Program-made: the position numbers and the translations under genes
Notes under the pieces: model-generated
The model's input: only the letters and a program-made list of their open reading frames with translations
What the model was told of the DNA's origin: nothing
Databases searched by the model: none
Assembly (NCBI GenBank): GCA_030693335.1
Contig: JAUYAU010000018.1
Coordinates: 62,001-126,000 of the forward strand
Source: Sulfuricurvum sp.
GTDB lineage: Bacteria; Campylobacterota; Campylobacteria; Campylobacterales; Sulfurimonadaceae
Direction: 5' to 3'
Length of the DNA stretch: 64,000 nt
Shown: piece by piece, positions 42,612 through 52,188 of the stretch
Position numbering within the stretch: the first letter of the stretch is position 1
How the letters are laid out: every line of letters begins with the position of its first letter

Positions 42612-43551
42612 CTATACATTGACCGGTCTATTTTTACTGCTCTTGTGCAGTGGCTTGATCGCCTTTGCTTTCTGGCTTGGAAAATATAACGACAATATCA
42701 ATGCTTACACTTATTACAAAGTTTACCTTACAGAGTCCGTTGCAGGGCTGGCACCTGAGGCATCTGTCAAATTTCATGGAGTTGATATGGGAAAAGTTCA
42801 GAGCATCCGCATCAATCCACACAACAGTGAAGAGGTTGAACTAGTACTGAAAATGAAAAGAGAGACTCCCATCAAAACAAATTCCTTCGCCATCTTGAAG
42901 TTTTATGGAATTACGGGACTCGCCTACATCGAGATTGAGGGCGGTACAAAAGAAGCTCCGTTAGTCGTAACTAGTGAAAAAAACATGGCAACGATTCCAA
43001 CTTCTCCTTCATTGATCAAACGGCTCGATGAGTCCCTCAGCAGTGTTGCGGCAAAGCTCTCTAAAAGTCTTGATCGCGCAGACCTCCTCTTTAGTGACGC
43101 AAACATTCATAACGTTTCAAAATCCCTTGAAAGCTTACGTTCTCTAACCAATCAAATGGATAGCTATCAAGAACAGATAAAGCTTTTTCTAGCACAGGGA
43201 ATTGCCCTAGAAAACAATGCGAGCCGCACACTCCAAAGCATTAATGAGACAGCACAAGGTGCAAAGCTAACATCGCAAGTTCTCGAAAAGAAAGTTACGG
43301 CTACTCTGCAATCCGTAGAAATGACTTCCCAGCAAAGCCATGCACTCATCCAAAAAATCGAGTCCACCATCGATAGAGGAGATTATAATCTTCAAACCAT
43401 CACAGCACCTACGCTCAGTGAGCTAAATACGCTTATAGAACAAAGTAAAATCCTAACCCAAGAGATGGGAGCGACCCTTCAAACTCTTCAGCAAAGCCCT
43501 TCCGACATTTTGTTTAAAAAATCCAAATCCAAACCAGGCCCGGGAGAATAA
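42595..43551 (+). CDS. mlaD: MlaD-type MCE-domain lipid-binding protein
   Basis: A 318-residue periplasmic protein anchored by one N-terminal helix (LTGLFLLLLCSGLIAFAFWL). The MCE domain (about 40-120) contains YLTESVAGLAPEASVKFHGVDMGKVQSI and FYGITGLAYIEIEGG. A long helical C-terminal tail with coiled-coil character follows (LRSLTNQMDSYQEQIKLF), which could span part of the periplasm. It overlaps the ATPase gene by 17 bases. Confidence 0.92.
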   Translation: MESKVDYTLTGLFLLLLCSGLIAFAFWLGKYNDNINAYTYYKVYLTESVAGLAPEASVKFHGVDMGKVQSIRINPHNSEEVELVLKMKRETPIKTNSFAILKFYGITGLAYIEIEGGTKEAPLVVTSEKNMATIPTSPSLIKRLDESLSSVAAKLSKSLDRADLLFSDANIHNVSKSLESLRSLTNQMDSYQEQIKLFLAQGIALENNASRTLQSINETAQGAKLTSQVLEKKVTATLQSVEMTSQQSHALIQKIESTIDRGDYNLQTITAPTLSELNTLIEQSKILTQEMGATLQTLQQSPSDILFKKSKSKPGPGE

Positions 43552-43553
43552 TT

Positions 43554-44168
43554 ATGATCCACATACTTTTATTAGCATTTTTTGGAACCTTCATAGCTGG
43601 ATGTACTACCATCACATCTCCAGTTACAGCTTATACTCTGACACCAGCTCCTATAGCAACCAGCCGCTTGCTTACCTCTCAATCGTCATTAAGCCTAAAA
43701 TTGGCAGGGACACAGGCAGCACCTTCACTGTCCACAAAAGCCCTGTTGTATCTTAGCAATCATCAAGAAGTGGGTAGCTATTTGTACAGTCGTTGGAATG
43801 ATCTTCCAAGTATGATGATTGATCGTGTGCTATTAGCGGCCCTCGACGATGCGCAACTCTTTTCGGCCCTTCTTCCTAAAACATCAACTGGCAATACCGA
43901 TTTATTACTTGAGTCAACACTCTCTTCCTTTTACCATCGCATACATGAAGATAAAACAAGTGATGCCTATATAGATATCACCTATGCATTATTGGATTCA
44001 AAAACCAAAAGAACCCTTGCATCGAAGCGCTTTATCATCACTTCACCCGCGGCAAGCATGGATGCTCCCGCAGGAGTAACCGCTTTAACAAATGCAACAC
44101 ATCTACTCTCACAGCAATGCACCGCTTGGATTTACGTTACCATGAAGGATAACAAATGGACAAAATAG
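43554..44168 (+). CDS. ABC transport auxiliary lipoprotein (PqiC/YmbA type)
   Basis: A 204-residue outer-membrane lipoprotein candidate. The signal sequence ends in a lipobox (FIAGC, Cys at residue 17), and the domain shows YTLTP and a central 'VGSYLYSRWNDLPSMMIDRVL' as in the PqiC/ABC-aux family. It completes the lipid transporter operon by supplying the outer-membrane partner. Its last 13 bases overlap the phosphofructokinase start. Confidence 0.85.
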   Translation: MIHILLLAFFGTFIAGCTTITSPVTAYTLTPAPIATSRLLTSQSSLSLKLAGTQAAPSLSTKALLYLSNHQEVGSYLYSRWNDLPSMMIDRVLLAALDDAQLFSALLPKTSTGNTDLLLESTLSSFYHRIHEDKTSDAYIDITYALLDSKTKRTLASKRFIITSPAASMDAPAGVTALTNATHLLSQQCTAWIYVTMKDNKWTK

Positions 44169-45136
44169 CTATCCTCTGCTCCGGAGGCGATGTTTCAGGA
44201 ATGAATCCTGCCCTCAAACGATTCGTAGAATATGCATATGCCAAAAACATGCAGCCATTTTTTGTTTACAACGGATACGAGGGACTTATTGATGATTATA
44301 TCAAAGAAGCTCATTATACGGATGTTACAGGGATACTGGCACGAGGAGGGACTAAAATTCGATCAGCACGTTCAGCTCGATTTAAAGAGGCCCAATACCG
44401 AGCCATCGCCGCTGAAAACTTGCGTAAAAAAGGAATCACAAAACTCATTGTACTGGGAGGAGATGGCAGTTTTCGCGGTATGGAACGTTTTCATAATGAA
44501 ACCGGCATTGCATTTTGCGGTATTCCCTCAACCATTGACAACGACATCAATGGTACCGATTACTGCTTAGGGGTTGATACTGCACTCAATGTTATCAAAA
44601 ATGCGATTGACGCGATTCGCGATACCGCATCCTCGTTTCGACGTGCTTTTATAATCGAAACAATGGGGCGCGATTGCGGTTATCTGGCCCTCGTATCCGC
44701 TATTACTTCAGGAGCAGAAATGTGTCTTATTCCAGAGATACCTATCGATATCCGTGAATATAAAGAATGTTTTCAATCACAAATACGAAAAGGGCGTGAT
44801 TACTTTATCGCCATTGTTTCTGAGGGTCTAAAAAATGCCGATGACGTAGCACGATGGTTTGAGAAAGATCTTGGATTTGAATCACGTGTCAGCGTATTGG
44901 GACACATACAAAGAGGAGGAAACCCTAGTGTCTTCGATCGACTTATGGCGTATCAGTTTGTCACTCATGCTATAGATGCATTAATTACCGGAAACAATAA
45001 CTCGATTATTTGCTATAATAAAAGCCATTTTAATTTCAAAAGTATTACCGAGGTTGCTTTGCATGCCTATCGCCTTGATGAAGCGCTTCTTACCCTTGGT
45101 CGTGAACAATTTGCTCCATCGCACTGTCAAACGTAG
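44156..45136 (+). CDS. pfkA: 6-phosphofructokinase
   Basis: A 326-residue PFK that phosphorylates fructose 6-phosphate in glycolysis. Visible sites are ILCSGGDVSGMNPALK, the ATP-type GGDGS loop, PSTIDNDI with the catalytic Asp, METMGRDCGYLA as ETMGRDCGY, and HIQRGGNPSVFDR. The residue equivalent to E. coli position 124 is Ser, neither the Gly of typical ATP enzymes nor the Lys of PPi enzymes. It overlaps the lipoprotein gene by 13 bases, and its 3' end overlaps the convergent SDR gene by 47 bases. Confidence 0.93.
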   Translation: MDKIAILCSGGDVSGMNPALKRFVEYAYAKNMQPFFVYNGYEGLIDDYIKEAHYTDVTGILARGGTKIRSARSARFKEAQYRAIAAENLRKKGITKLIVLGGDGSFRGMERFHNETGIAFCGIPSTIDNDINGTDYCLGVDTALNVIKNAIDAIRDTASSFRRAFIIETMGRDCGYLALVSAITSGAEMCLIPEIPIDIREYKECFQSQIRKGRDYFIAIVSEGLKNADDVARWFEKDLGFESRVSVLGHIQRGGNPSVFDRLMAYQFVTHAIDALITGNNNSIICYNKSHFNFKSITEVALHAYRLDEALLTLGREQFAPSHCQT

Positions 45137-45953
45137 GGTATTGAAAGGAAAATCCTGCTTCTTGAAGACGTCTTGGATACACTTCTTTAGAATCAAGCAT
45201 CACGCATGAGCCCTCTCCGAATATCAGTTTTACTGCCCAGGCAGGCATACTCATAAATGTTGGACGATGAAGATATTTTCCCATTTTCTTAGTCTGTTGA
45301 AGATTGCAGATCGGTTCAGGCGTAGTCAGATTAAAGACACCTTCTTGTTCTTCGTTTTCAATAAAAAACAAGCACGCGCGCACTAAATCTGCCACATGAA
45401 TCCAAGAAATCATTTGAAATCCATCCCCTATTTTTCCACCAAGTCCCAACTTAAACGGCGGAAGCATTTTTGCCATCGCCCCTCCACTTTTTCCGTATAC
45501 GACGCCAAAACGCATAATACAAACACGCATTCCCAAAGCTTTTGCACTTAAGGCAACTTCTTCCCATTCTTGGACCAACGAAGCCAGAAAATCATCTCCG
45601 TAATGGCGCGAGTATTCATCATGCTGATGATAAGAATCATACACCCCTACAGCTGAGGCATTTAGCAAAGTATGGGGGGGATTGGCGCAATGGGTTAATG
45701 CATGGGTCAGCGAAGCCGTTGTTACAATTCTACTTGAACGCAATAGCTTCTTATACACAACACTCCAACGACCCAAAATATTAGCACCTGCAAGATTGAT
45801 CACAACGTCCGACCCATCGAGTACTTTTACGATGGATTCAACCGAAGAATTAGAGCGAATGCTGAGAGAAATAACTTCATGATGCTGTGCACTCAAAAAA
45901 TCATACAACGCATTGCCTACAAAGCCGCTCATACCGCAAATAATTATCTTCAT
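45090..45953 (-). CDS. TIGR01777/YfcH-type SDR epimerase-like protein
   Basis: A 287-residue NAD(P)-binding protein. The Rossmann motif is near the start (IICGMSGFVGNALYDFL), then VVINLAGANILGRW, LLNASAVGVYDSYHQH and a C-terminal DUF1731-like part ending in ...KEVYPRRLQEAGFSFQYP. These are standard for the YfcH family, whose substrate is unknown. The convergent overlap with pfkA is long at 47 bases. Confidence 0.88.
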   Translation of the reverse strand: MKIIICGMSGFVGNALYDFLSAQHHEVISLSIRSNSSVESIVKVLDGSDVVINLAGANILGRWSVVYKKLLRSSRIVTTASLTHALTHCANPPHTLLNASAVGVYDSYHQHDEYSRHYGDDFLASLVQEWEEVALSAKALGMRVCIMRFGVVYGKSGGAMAKMLPPFKLGLGGKIGDGFQMISWIHVADLVRACLFFIENEEQEGVFNLTTPEPICNLQQTKKMGKYLHRPTFMSMPAWAVKLIFGEGSCVMLDSKEVYPRRLQEAGFSFQYPTFDSAMEQIVHDQG

Positions 45954-46059
45954 TAGAACCCTTAAAATACACTTTGATACTCAAATTGTAGCTGACTGGT
46001 CAAATGTGACGTGTTAAAAATAGAGAGTGGAAAATAATTAAAGAAAGAATAAAGAGAAG

Positions 46060-46082
46060 TCACTCTTCTTAAAGAAGAGTGA
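46060..46082 (-). terminator. Terminator of the cytochrome c gene
   Basis: TCACTCTTCT and AGAAGAGTGA form a perfect 10-bp stem with a 3-base loop, nine bases beyond the cytochrome stop. The minus-strand sequence after it is pyrimidine-rich but not an unbroken T run. Confidence 0.7.
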
Positions 46083-46090
46083 AATGAGAT

Positions 46091-46423
46091 TTAGCCGCAA
46101 GAAGGGACGTTGCCCGAATCGTTGCCATACTCAAATAAGAAATCACGAAGATCTTGTGCAGTATTCTTAAATGAAGCTCCACCGAAGAATCCCTCAGCCT
46201 TAGTTCCTGCATGCTTTGCAATGATGCTCTCAGCATCATTAGCGAATAGTGCTTCCCACTCAGCTTGCGTGTGCATAGACGCACCTTTGGTGCCGTTTCC
46301 ATGACAGTTTTTACATGTTTTCAAATAAGCCTTTTGACCTTTTTTGATATCTGCAGATGCAGTTGTAGCCATCATGCCAAATGCGACAACAGTTGCAAGC
46401 AACAGTGAAGTTGATTTTGTCAT
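46091..46423 (-). CDS. Small periplasmic c-type cytochrome
   Basis: A 110-residue monohaem cytochrome with a signal peptide (LLLATVVAFGMMATTASA) and the haem site CKNCH (near residue 36), followed by GNGTKGASMHTQAEWEALF. This short class with Met soon after the haem motif is common in Campylobacterota and carries electrons in the periplasm. It stands alone with its own terminator at 46060-46082. The 176-base stretch upstream shows no gene. Confidence 0.9.
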   Translation of the reverse strand: MTKSTSLLLATVVAFGMMATTASADIKKGQKAYLKTCKNCHGNGTKGASMHTQAEWEALFANDAESIIAKHAGTKAEGFFGGASFKNTAQDLRDFLFEYGNDSGNVPSCG

Positions 46424-46599
46424 ATCATTTTCCTTAATTTTATAGTGTTAAAGATACCCTCACCTCTTGTATGAAAAGAATGAAAAGGTATTTTTTTCTC
46501 CTCATATGTTAGCTTAGAATAAATAAATGAATGATTAATATAACCATAGCCTTCTTATAGTTTAAACTATTTTAGAGCTACTGTAGCAAAATGTGACAG

Positions 46600-46941
46600 T
46601 TATTCTTCGTTATCTTCTTCAACAACAGCTTCCCTTTGCGGTCCTGCTTTTACATCATGGCGAATTTTTTCTTGACGAATTTTACGATAAGCTTTGTACT
46701 GCGCTTTTTTCAATTCAGCCACATTCATACCCACTTCAGTCGCTATTTCTTCAGTACTAATCTGTGCTTCATTCATCATAATGATACGAAATTCTTTTTT
46801 CGTCAAATGTCGCTTAAGGGAGGCATAAAGAACCCGCTCGTCATCATTAATTTCAACCGCATCACACTCATAAATACGTGCCAATACTTCGCGTATTGTT
46901 TTATTCGGGTTATAGCGTAACCACAGTGAATTCTCAAGCAT
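46600..46941 (-). CDS. Small helix-turn-helix protein, sigma region-4-like
   Basis: A 113-residue protein with DDERVLYASLKRHLTKKEFRI-type helices followed by 'ISTEEIATEVGMNVAELKKAQ', a good helix-turn-helix like region 4 of sigma factors. The C-terminus is charged and acidic. No sigma region 2 is present. Its start overlaps the SerB stop by eight bases, so the two are co-expressed. It is probably a DNA-binding or polymerase-associated protein of unknown target. Confidence 0.6.
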   Translation of the reverse strand: MLENSLWLRYNPNKTIREVLARIYECDAVEINDDERVLYASLKRHLTKKEFRIIMMNEAQISTEEIATEVGMNVAELKKAQYKAYRKIRQEKIRHDVKAGPQREAVVEEDNEE

Positions 46942-47566
46942 TAAATACCTTTGTTATAATTTGGGTTAAATCTTTGGTTTCGACAATAATATTGGCCTCT
47001 TTTTTGAGGATCTCTTTAGCACAAAATGCCACACGAGTACCCGCATGCGCAAACATCGAGCGATCATTGGCACCGTCACCGACAACGATAGTCTCATCAA
47101 CCGTAACCCCCAGCAGTGCTTGAAGACGCAAAAGCATATCCCCTTTGGAATAATCAAACATCATATCTCCACCCACCAAGCCTGTGAGTATTCCATTTCT
47201 TGCATGCAATACGTTCGAAAAATCAGCATCGTATCCGAGGATATTTTTAGCAAATGAAGTCGCGGTACGAAATCCTCCGCTAAAACAAATCACTTTTAAG
47301 CCTCGCGCTTTGAGATCAGCAATCGTCTCTATCGCACCGTTCATATAGGGGAGATTGTGACAAATCTCTTCTACTTTGGAAAATTCCAACCCTTTGAGCA
47401 GTCCGACACGCTGTTGCAGACTTTCAAAAAAATCCAATTCGCCGTTCATAGCCCGCTCAGTAATAGCAGAGACTTCGGAGCCGATTCCCATAGCTTCAGC
47501 AAAAAAATCGATAGTTTCGCCATCCATCAAAGTCGAATCGAAGTCAAATACACATAATTTCATCAA
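46934..47566 (-). CDS. serB: Phosphoserine phosphatase
   Basis: A 210-residue HAD phosphatase making serine from phosphoserine. Motif I is FDFDSTLMDGETID (residues 7-20), motif II CFSGGF near 95, motif III with Lys in YSKGDML and motif IV VGDGANDRSMF near 160. The N-terminal ACT domains of E. coli SerB are absent, as in many bacteria. Confidence 0.93.
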   Translation of the reverse strand: MMKLCVFDFDSTLMDGETIDFFAEAMGIGSEVSAITERAMNGELDFFESLQQRVGLLKGLEFSKVEEICHNLPYMNGAIETIADLKARGLKVICFSGGFRTATSFAKNILGYDADFSNVLHARNGILTGLVGGDMMFDYSKGDMLLRLQALLGVTVDETIVVGDGANDRSMFAHAGTRVAFCAKEILKKEANIIVETKDLTQIITKVFNA

Positions 47567-47585
47567 AACACATATCCTAGTTTGT

Positions 47586-47591
47586 TATAAT
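47586..47591 (+). promoter_or_regulatory. -10 box of the MetF-like gene
   Basis: TATAAT in TTTGTTATAATGAGG, 26 bases upstream of the TTG start; this is a strong match with a TG-like extension. Confidence 0.55.
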
Positions 47592-47617
47592 GAGGCAATT
47601 ATATCGAAGGGCACCTT

Positions 47618-48526
47618 TTGTTCGAATCATTTATCCATAAACTTCGCCACGGCACATTCATTACACTGGAGACGACACCGTCCCGTTCTTCTCAATTCGC
47701 ACCCACAATTGAAAAAATCGCGGCGCTTGGGCTGGACAAGCTCGTTGATGGGTTCAGTACCACCGATAACCCTCTGGCAAAACTCAAATACAATGCCCTC
47801 TTTGCGGCAATGAAGCTCCAAAACCGTTTTGGAAAACCGACACTGGCCACCATGAGCATGCGCGACCGCAATCGTATCGCATTGCAAAGCGATTTATTAG
47901 GGGCCAATGAGTCTGATGTCCGTGCCATCCTCGCTCTCACGGGAGATAGCGCCCATTACTCAGATCAACCACATAGCAAAGGTGTTTTTGAGGGCAACAG
48001 CAATCTCTTGCTCGATATTATCACCACTCTCAACAACGGAACGGACTTGGCTGAGCAAAAGCTCATGGCCCCAGTACAAGAGATCTATCCCTTTGCCGTC
48101 ATCGACTCTTATTCCAAAAATGCCAATGCCTTACAGAAAAAAATGGTCAAAAAAGTAGCCCATGGTGCTATTGGACTCGTCACACAGCCCGTTTATGACA
48201 CCACCATCGCGCAACAGCTATTAGCCATGATGGAACAATCCAACATGCAAAATCCTGAGCGTGAGAACTGTGTCCTCATTTTGGGCTTTTTCCCGATCAC
48301 AAAGCTGCGTACTGCACGATTTTTAGATGAAAATGTCCCTGGGATTCATGTTCCGCATGAGTGGGTAGAGGCCCTTGAAAAAGCTTCTCATATAAGTCCC
48401 GAAGAAGAGTATAAAGTGGGATTTGAACTGAGTAAAAATCTGTTTGAAGAACTCAAGGCGTTGCATCCAAAAATTCATATCATGACGGCCAATCAGTTTG
48501 AACTTGCGAAGGCGATTTTGAACTAA
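47618..48526 (+). CDS. Methylenetetrahydrofolate reductase family protein
   Basis: A 302-residue TIM-barrel protein with MTHFR features: FITLETTPSRSS at the start (the usual 'E-x-x-P'), LALTGDSAHYSD, GAIGLVTQPVYD and the FFPITKLRTARFLDENVPGIHVP stretch split over the C-terminal third. It probably reduces methylene-THF for methionine synthesis. The start is TTG 47618 with AAGGG six bases upstream. It is diverged from the standard MetF, so the substrate is likely but not certain. Confidence 0.8.
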   Translation: MFESFIHKLRHGTFITLETTPSRSSQFAPTIEKIAALGLDKLVDGFSTTDNPLAKLKYNALFAAMKLQNRFGKPTLATMSMRDRNRIALQSDLLGANESDVRAILALTGDSAHYSDQPHSKGVFEGNSNLLLDIITTLNNGTDLAEQKLMAPVQEIYPFAVIDSYSKNANALQKKMVKKVAHGAIGLVTQPVYDTTIAQQLLAMMEQSNMQNPERENCVLILGFFPITKLRTARFLDENVPGIHVPHEWVEALEKASHISPEEEYKVGFELSKNLFEELKALHPKIHIMTANQFELAKAILN

Positions 48527-48543
48527 TTTCAGCCTCTTTTAGC

Positions 48544-48549
48544 TATAAT
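48544..48549 (+). promoter_or_regulatory. serS promoter -10 box
   Basis: TATAAT in TTAGCTATAATCG, 32 bases upstream of the serS ATG, with a GCAGGAAT ribosome site between. Confidence 0.5.
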
Positions 48550-48581
48550 CGATCATTATTAAATAGCAGGAATACTCCCTT

Positions 48582-49826
48582 ATGATCGATGTAAAACTAC
48601 TCCAGAAAAATTTTGACGAAACCGCCTCTGCGCTTATGCGCAAAAAAGTTTCTGCTAACACCATTACAGAACTAAAAACCGCCAATGAAAACCTAAAAAC
48701 CGCCAAGCTCACCTACGAAACTATGCAGGCAAAACAAAATGAACTCAGCAAACTGTTTGGACAATACAAAAAAGAGGGTAAAAGCACGGATGAGCTCAAG
48801 ATCGAAGTTGACGCAAACAAACTCCTTCTTAATGAACTTTTAGACGCACAAAGAAGCACTGAAGAAGCTCTCGACGCTATCATCATGCGTGTCCCCAATC
48901 TCCCCGATGCCAATGTCCCTGACGGTGCCGATGAAGACGATAATATCGAGATCAAAAAAGTACTTGCTCCTCCTGCTTTTGACTTTACCCCCAAAGAACA
49001 TTGGGAACTTGCCGAAGCCAATGGCTGGATCGATTTTGAACGTGGCGTCAAGCTTGCCAAAAGCCGTTTTTCCGTTGTTTTAGGGATGGGTGCACGACTG
49101 GAACGTGCGCTAATTAATTTTATGCTGGATTTCAACCGTGAACGCGGATTTATGGAAGTGAGTGTTCCGATGCTCGTCAATCGCCGTGCTCTGGAGGGGA
49201 CAGGACAACTACCGAAATTTGAAGATGATTTGTTCAAAGTCGAAGAGGAAGAGCTCTTTTTGATACCAACGGCGGAAGTACCCATCACGAATCTCTACCA
49301 AGACGAAATTTTAAGTGCCTCAGAACTGCCGATCAAAATGTGCGGTTATACCTCGTGTTTTCGTAAAGAAGCAGGAAGTGGCGGGCGTGATGTACGCGGG
49401 ATGATTCGTCAGCATCAGTTTCACAAAGTAGAGCTCGTAGCCATTACTCGTGCCGATCAAAGTGATGCTGTATTTGATGATATGGTTGCGTGCGCTTCGG
49501 ATTTGCTCAGTGCCCTTGGTCTGCCTCATCGTTTAGTGACTCTGTGCACCGGAGATTTGGGATTTGGGGCAGCACGTACCGTGGATTTAGAGGTGTGGCT
49601 GCCGGGGCAAAATACCTACCGAGAGATAAGCTCTGTTTCCAATACACGAGACTTCCAAGCCCGTCGTGCCAAGATTCGCTACAAAGAAGAGGGGAAAAAT
49701 CTACTCGCACATACCCTCAACGGTTCAAGTTTAGCCGTCGGACGGACGATGGTAGCTATTATGGAAAATTTCCAACAAGAAGACGGCTCCATTATTATCC
49801 CTGCCGTTTTGCAAAAATATTTATAA
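48582..49826 (+). CDS. serS: Serine-tRNA ligase
   Basis: A 414-residue class II synthetase. The N-terminal tRNA-binding coiled coil (about 28-105) is followed by motif 1, motif 2 ([24 protein letters not shown], here split: SCFRKEAGS and [13 protein letters not shown]) and motif 3 ([20 protein letters not shown]). The gene is followed after 16 bases by the PflB-like gene, matching the order in Campylobacter jejuni. Confidence 0.97.
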   Translation: MIDVKLLQKNFDETASALMRKKVSANTITELKTANENLKTAKLTYETMQAKQNELSKLFGQYKKEGKSTDELKIEVDANKLLLNELLDAQRSTEEALDAIIMRVPNLPDANVPDGADEDDNIEIKKVLAPPAFDFTPKEHWELAEANGWIDFERGVKLAKSRFSVVLGMGARLERALINFMLDFNRERGFMEVSVPMLVNRRALEGTGQLPKFEDDLFKVEEEELFLIPTAEVPITNLYQDEILSASELPIKMCGYTSCFRKEAGSGGRDVRGMIRQHQFHKVELVAITRADQSDAVFDDMVACASDLLSALGLPHRLVTLCTGDLGFGAARTVDLEVWLPGQNTYREISSVSNTRDFQARRAKIRYKEEGKNLLAHTLNGSSLAVGRTMVAIMENFQQEDGSIIIPAVLQKYL

Positions 49827-49842
49827 AGTGTAAAGTGAACCC

Positions 49843-52188
49843 ATGGCCGAAGAGCAAGAAGAAGAGATAATCATCATCGAAGAAGCCGATGCCTCCGGCA
49901 TTGAGTCTCCGAATACAGCTGATGAAACCACACCATCCTCTTCACCCGCTTCTGTCAATAAAAAGAAAGTCATTCTTATGGCAGGTGCACTGAGCGCTTT
50001 GCTTCTAGGTGGAGGGATCGCCTTTACTCTCCTTTCATATCCAAGCGACAAAACAATAAAATATGAAAGCAACCTTCTCCCCTCCGTAAATTCTGAAGAA
50101 CCAAAAATTGAACCAAGCGAATTGGAGCACATGATTGAGCGGGCAAATTTTTTGTATGCCAATGGAAGTCAAGCCGAAGCACTCAAACTGTATGAAAAAA
50201 TCGCCCTCTATTCAGAAGCAATCTCTCAATACAATCTCGGAGTCGTTCAGCTAAAGGAACAAGAATATGAAGGAGCGCTGGAAAACTTTAAACGCTCCAT
50301 CGCCGGCAGTGAAAACCGCTGTGTCAGTGCTATCAATGCTGCTGTATGCTGCTTGCATTTAAAACAAGAAGAGAACTTTAATTATTATATCGACTTAGCG
50401 CACGCCTACTTAAGTGCAGAAAGTAACTCTCCTATGTATTCCTATTACTATTCTCTCATAAACTATTACAAGGGTCACTATTTAGAAGCACTTAGCGCTC
50501 TCAATCATCCGACAACCAATGAATATCAACTCACTCAAAATAAACTCAAAGCAAAAATAGCTACCCTGTATGGAGACTATGCGACTGCAATTAAGGCTCT
50601 TGAAAACCCATTGCAGGAAATTAATGCATTTACGCTTGGAGCCCTGTATGCTAATACGGGAAATTTGCAAAAAGCACGTGAATATCTTAATATCGCTATC
50701 ATGCACAATAAAAAACCTCTGGAGGAAAGTCTCTCTTTGGTTTATGTTAACCTAAAATTAGGCCTACACGAAGAAGCAGCAGAAATATTAAACAAACTAA
50801 CCAGCGACTATCCCGATGATATCTACACACTGTATCCCATCAAAATATCACTTAAAGATGGATTGTTTCAGCCAAATACCATTCAAAGGCTATACCGTAG
50901 TGTAAATGCTAAATTTCAGCCGCAAACGTATCAAAAACTTTTCGCTTTAGCCCCCTATAAAATCTTTAATGCTACTCAAACTCTTGGAATGATTCAAAAA
51001 GGAAATGCCAATCTTTATATCGATGATACATCTTCTGCAAAAGAATATCTATCTAAAGGTGCAAATACTTCTGAAATAGACTATGGCATTGCGATAGGAA
51101 TAGATAAAGCCCTTCACTATCGTCTCACGGATGCCAACGAACAGTTCAAGCGATTACAGCTAAAAAATCCGCAACACTCAATACTGAATTATAATTTGGC
51201 ACTAACATACGCTCAGCAGGGTGACTTTTCAAAAGCTTATGATTATTTTCTACGCTCTTATCATTTGGATGCCAATAATTATCTCTCCGGTATTTTTGCT
51301 ATTATGACTTCGGAACTTATCAACAAACCAGACGTAAAGCTCATGACGGTTCTAAGTGAGAACCTTTCCCAAGAACCGAAAACGGAAGAATTTGATCTTT
51401 ACCGCACCCTGATATCTATGAGAGAAAAAAACTACGCAGCTGCAGGGCGATGGCTTGAAAACAATTACAAAGACCGTCCACTGTATCTGGGTATGAAAGT
51501 CATCATTGCTTCAGAGCTTGGTATGGATAGTAAAGCGCGTAAAGCTTCCGAAAAACTAATCACCATGAAACCAAATGATCTTTTGCCGCACTTACTTTAT
51601 ATTGACACCCACTTCAATGAGAACCCGCCTAAGCAGTATGCTCGATCGTGTATTAACTATCTCAAGAAGCAGAACTTCAGCTACGATGATTTCGATTTCG
51701 GCCCTCAAATTATTCGTGACAGATATATTTTAATGGCTGCGCTGACCGGTTCTTTAACTCCTGTTATTCAAAGGTTGGAGCAAAAACTACAAACAACACC
51801 GGACAATCGCGCCAGTATCACTACCGCATTGGCACTTGCACATTTTTATAATCAAGACTTTGAGAAATCATATGCACTTTACAACAACGCAATAGACAAA
51901 TTTTCCATCAAAGATGAAAAAACGTTTTATATGGGAGCACTGGCTTCTATAGGAGCTGGACATTATCAAAATGCCATTTCTCTATTTCAACTGTCTAAAA
52001 TGATTAATCCCGACTACTTGGAAAGCCGTTATGCGCTTGGATTGCTCTACTTACAAGTTCAAAATAATCCAGCAGCAGTGGTACAGTTTACTAAAATGAA
52101 AAATAATGGATTTAAATCACGTACATTCGATTTCAAAATCGACACCGATAAGTTCGTTACCGAACCTTACCAGTATCCTCTTCTATGA
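49843..52188 (+). CDS. pflB: PflB-like flagellar motor scaffold protein (TPR)
   Basis: A 781-residue single-pass membrane protein. A highly acidic cytoplasmic N-terminus (about 1-43) is followed by one membrane helix (VILMAGALSALLLGGGIAFTLL). A long periplasmic region of TPR-like helix pairs follows (for example NFLYANGSQAEALKLYEKIA and LNYNLALTYAQQGDFSKAYDYF). Size, topology and position directly after serS match Cj0390 (PflB), part of the wide disk scaffold of the Campylobacter flagellar motor that helps recruit stators. The assignment is by architecture and recalled synteny, not alignment. Confidence 0.75.
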   Translation: MAEEQEEEIIIIEEADASGIESPNTADETTPSSSPASVNKKKVILMAGALSALLLGGGIAFTLLSYPSDKTIKYESNLLPSVNSEEPKIEPSELEHMIERANFLYANGSQAEALKLYEKIALYSEAISQYNLGVVQLKEQEYEGALENFKRSIAGSENRCVSAINAAVCCLHLKQEENFNYYIDLAHAYLSAESNSPMYSYYYSLINYYKGHYLEALSALNHPTTNEYQLTQNKLKAKIATLYGDYATAIKALENPLQEINAFTLGALYANTGNLQKAREYLNIAIMHNKKPLEESLSLVYVNLKLGLHEEAAEILNKLTSDYPDDIYTLYPIKISLKDGLFQPNTIQRLYRSVNAKFQPQTYQKLFALAPYKIFNATQTLGMIQKGNANLYIDDTSSAKEYLSKGANTSEIDYGIAIGIDKALHYRLTDANEQFKRLQLKNPQHSILNYNLALTYAQQGDFSKAYDYFLRSYHLDANNYLSGIFAIMTSELINKPDVKLMTVLSENLSQEPKTEEFDLYRTLISMREKNYAAAGRWLENNYKDRPLYLGMKVIIASELGMDSKARKASEKLITMKPNDLLPHLLYIDTHFNENPPKQYARSCINYLKKQNFSYDDFDFGPQIIRDRYILMAALTGSLTPVIQRLEQKLQTTPDNRASITTALALAHFYNQDFEKSYALYNNAIDKFSIKDEKTFYMGALASIGAGHYQNAISLFQLSKMINPDYLESRYALGLLYLQVQNNPAAVVQFTKMKNNGFKSRTFDFKIDTDKFVTEPYQYPLL

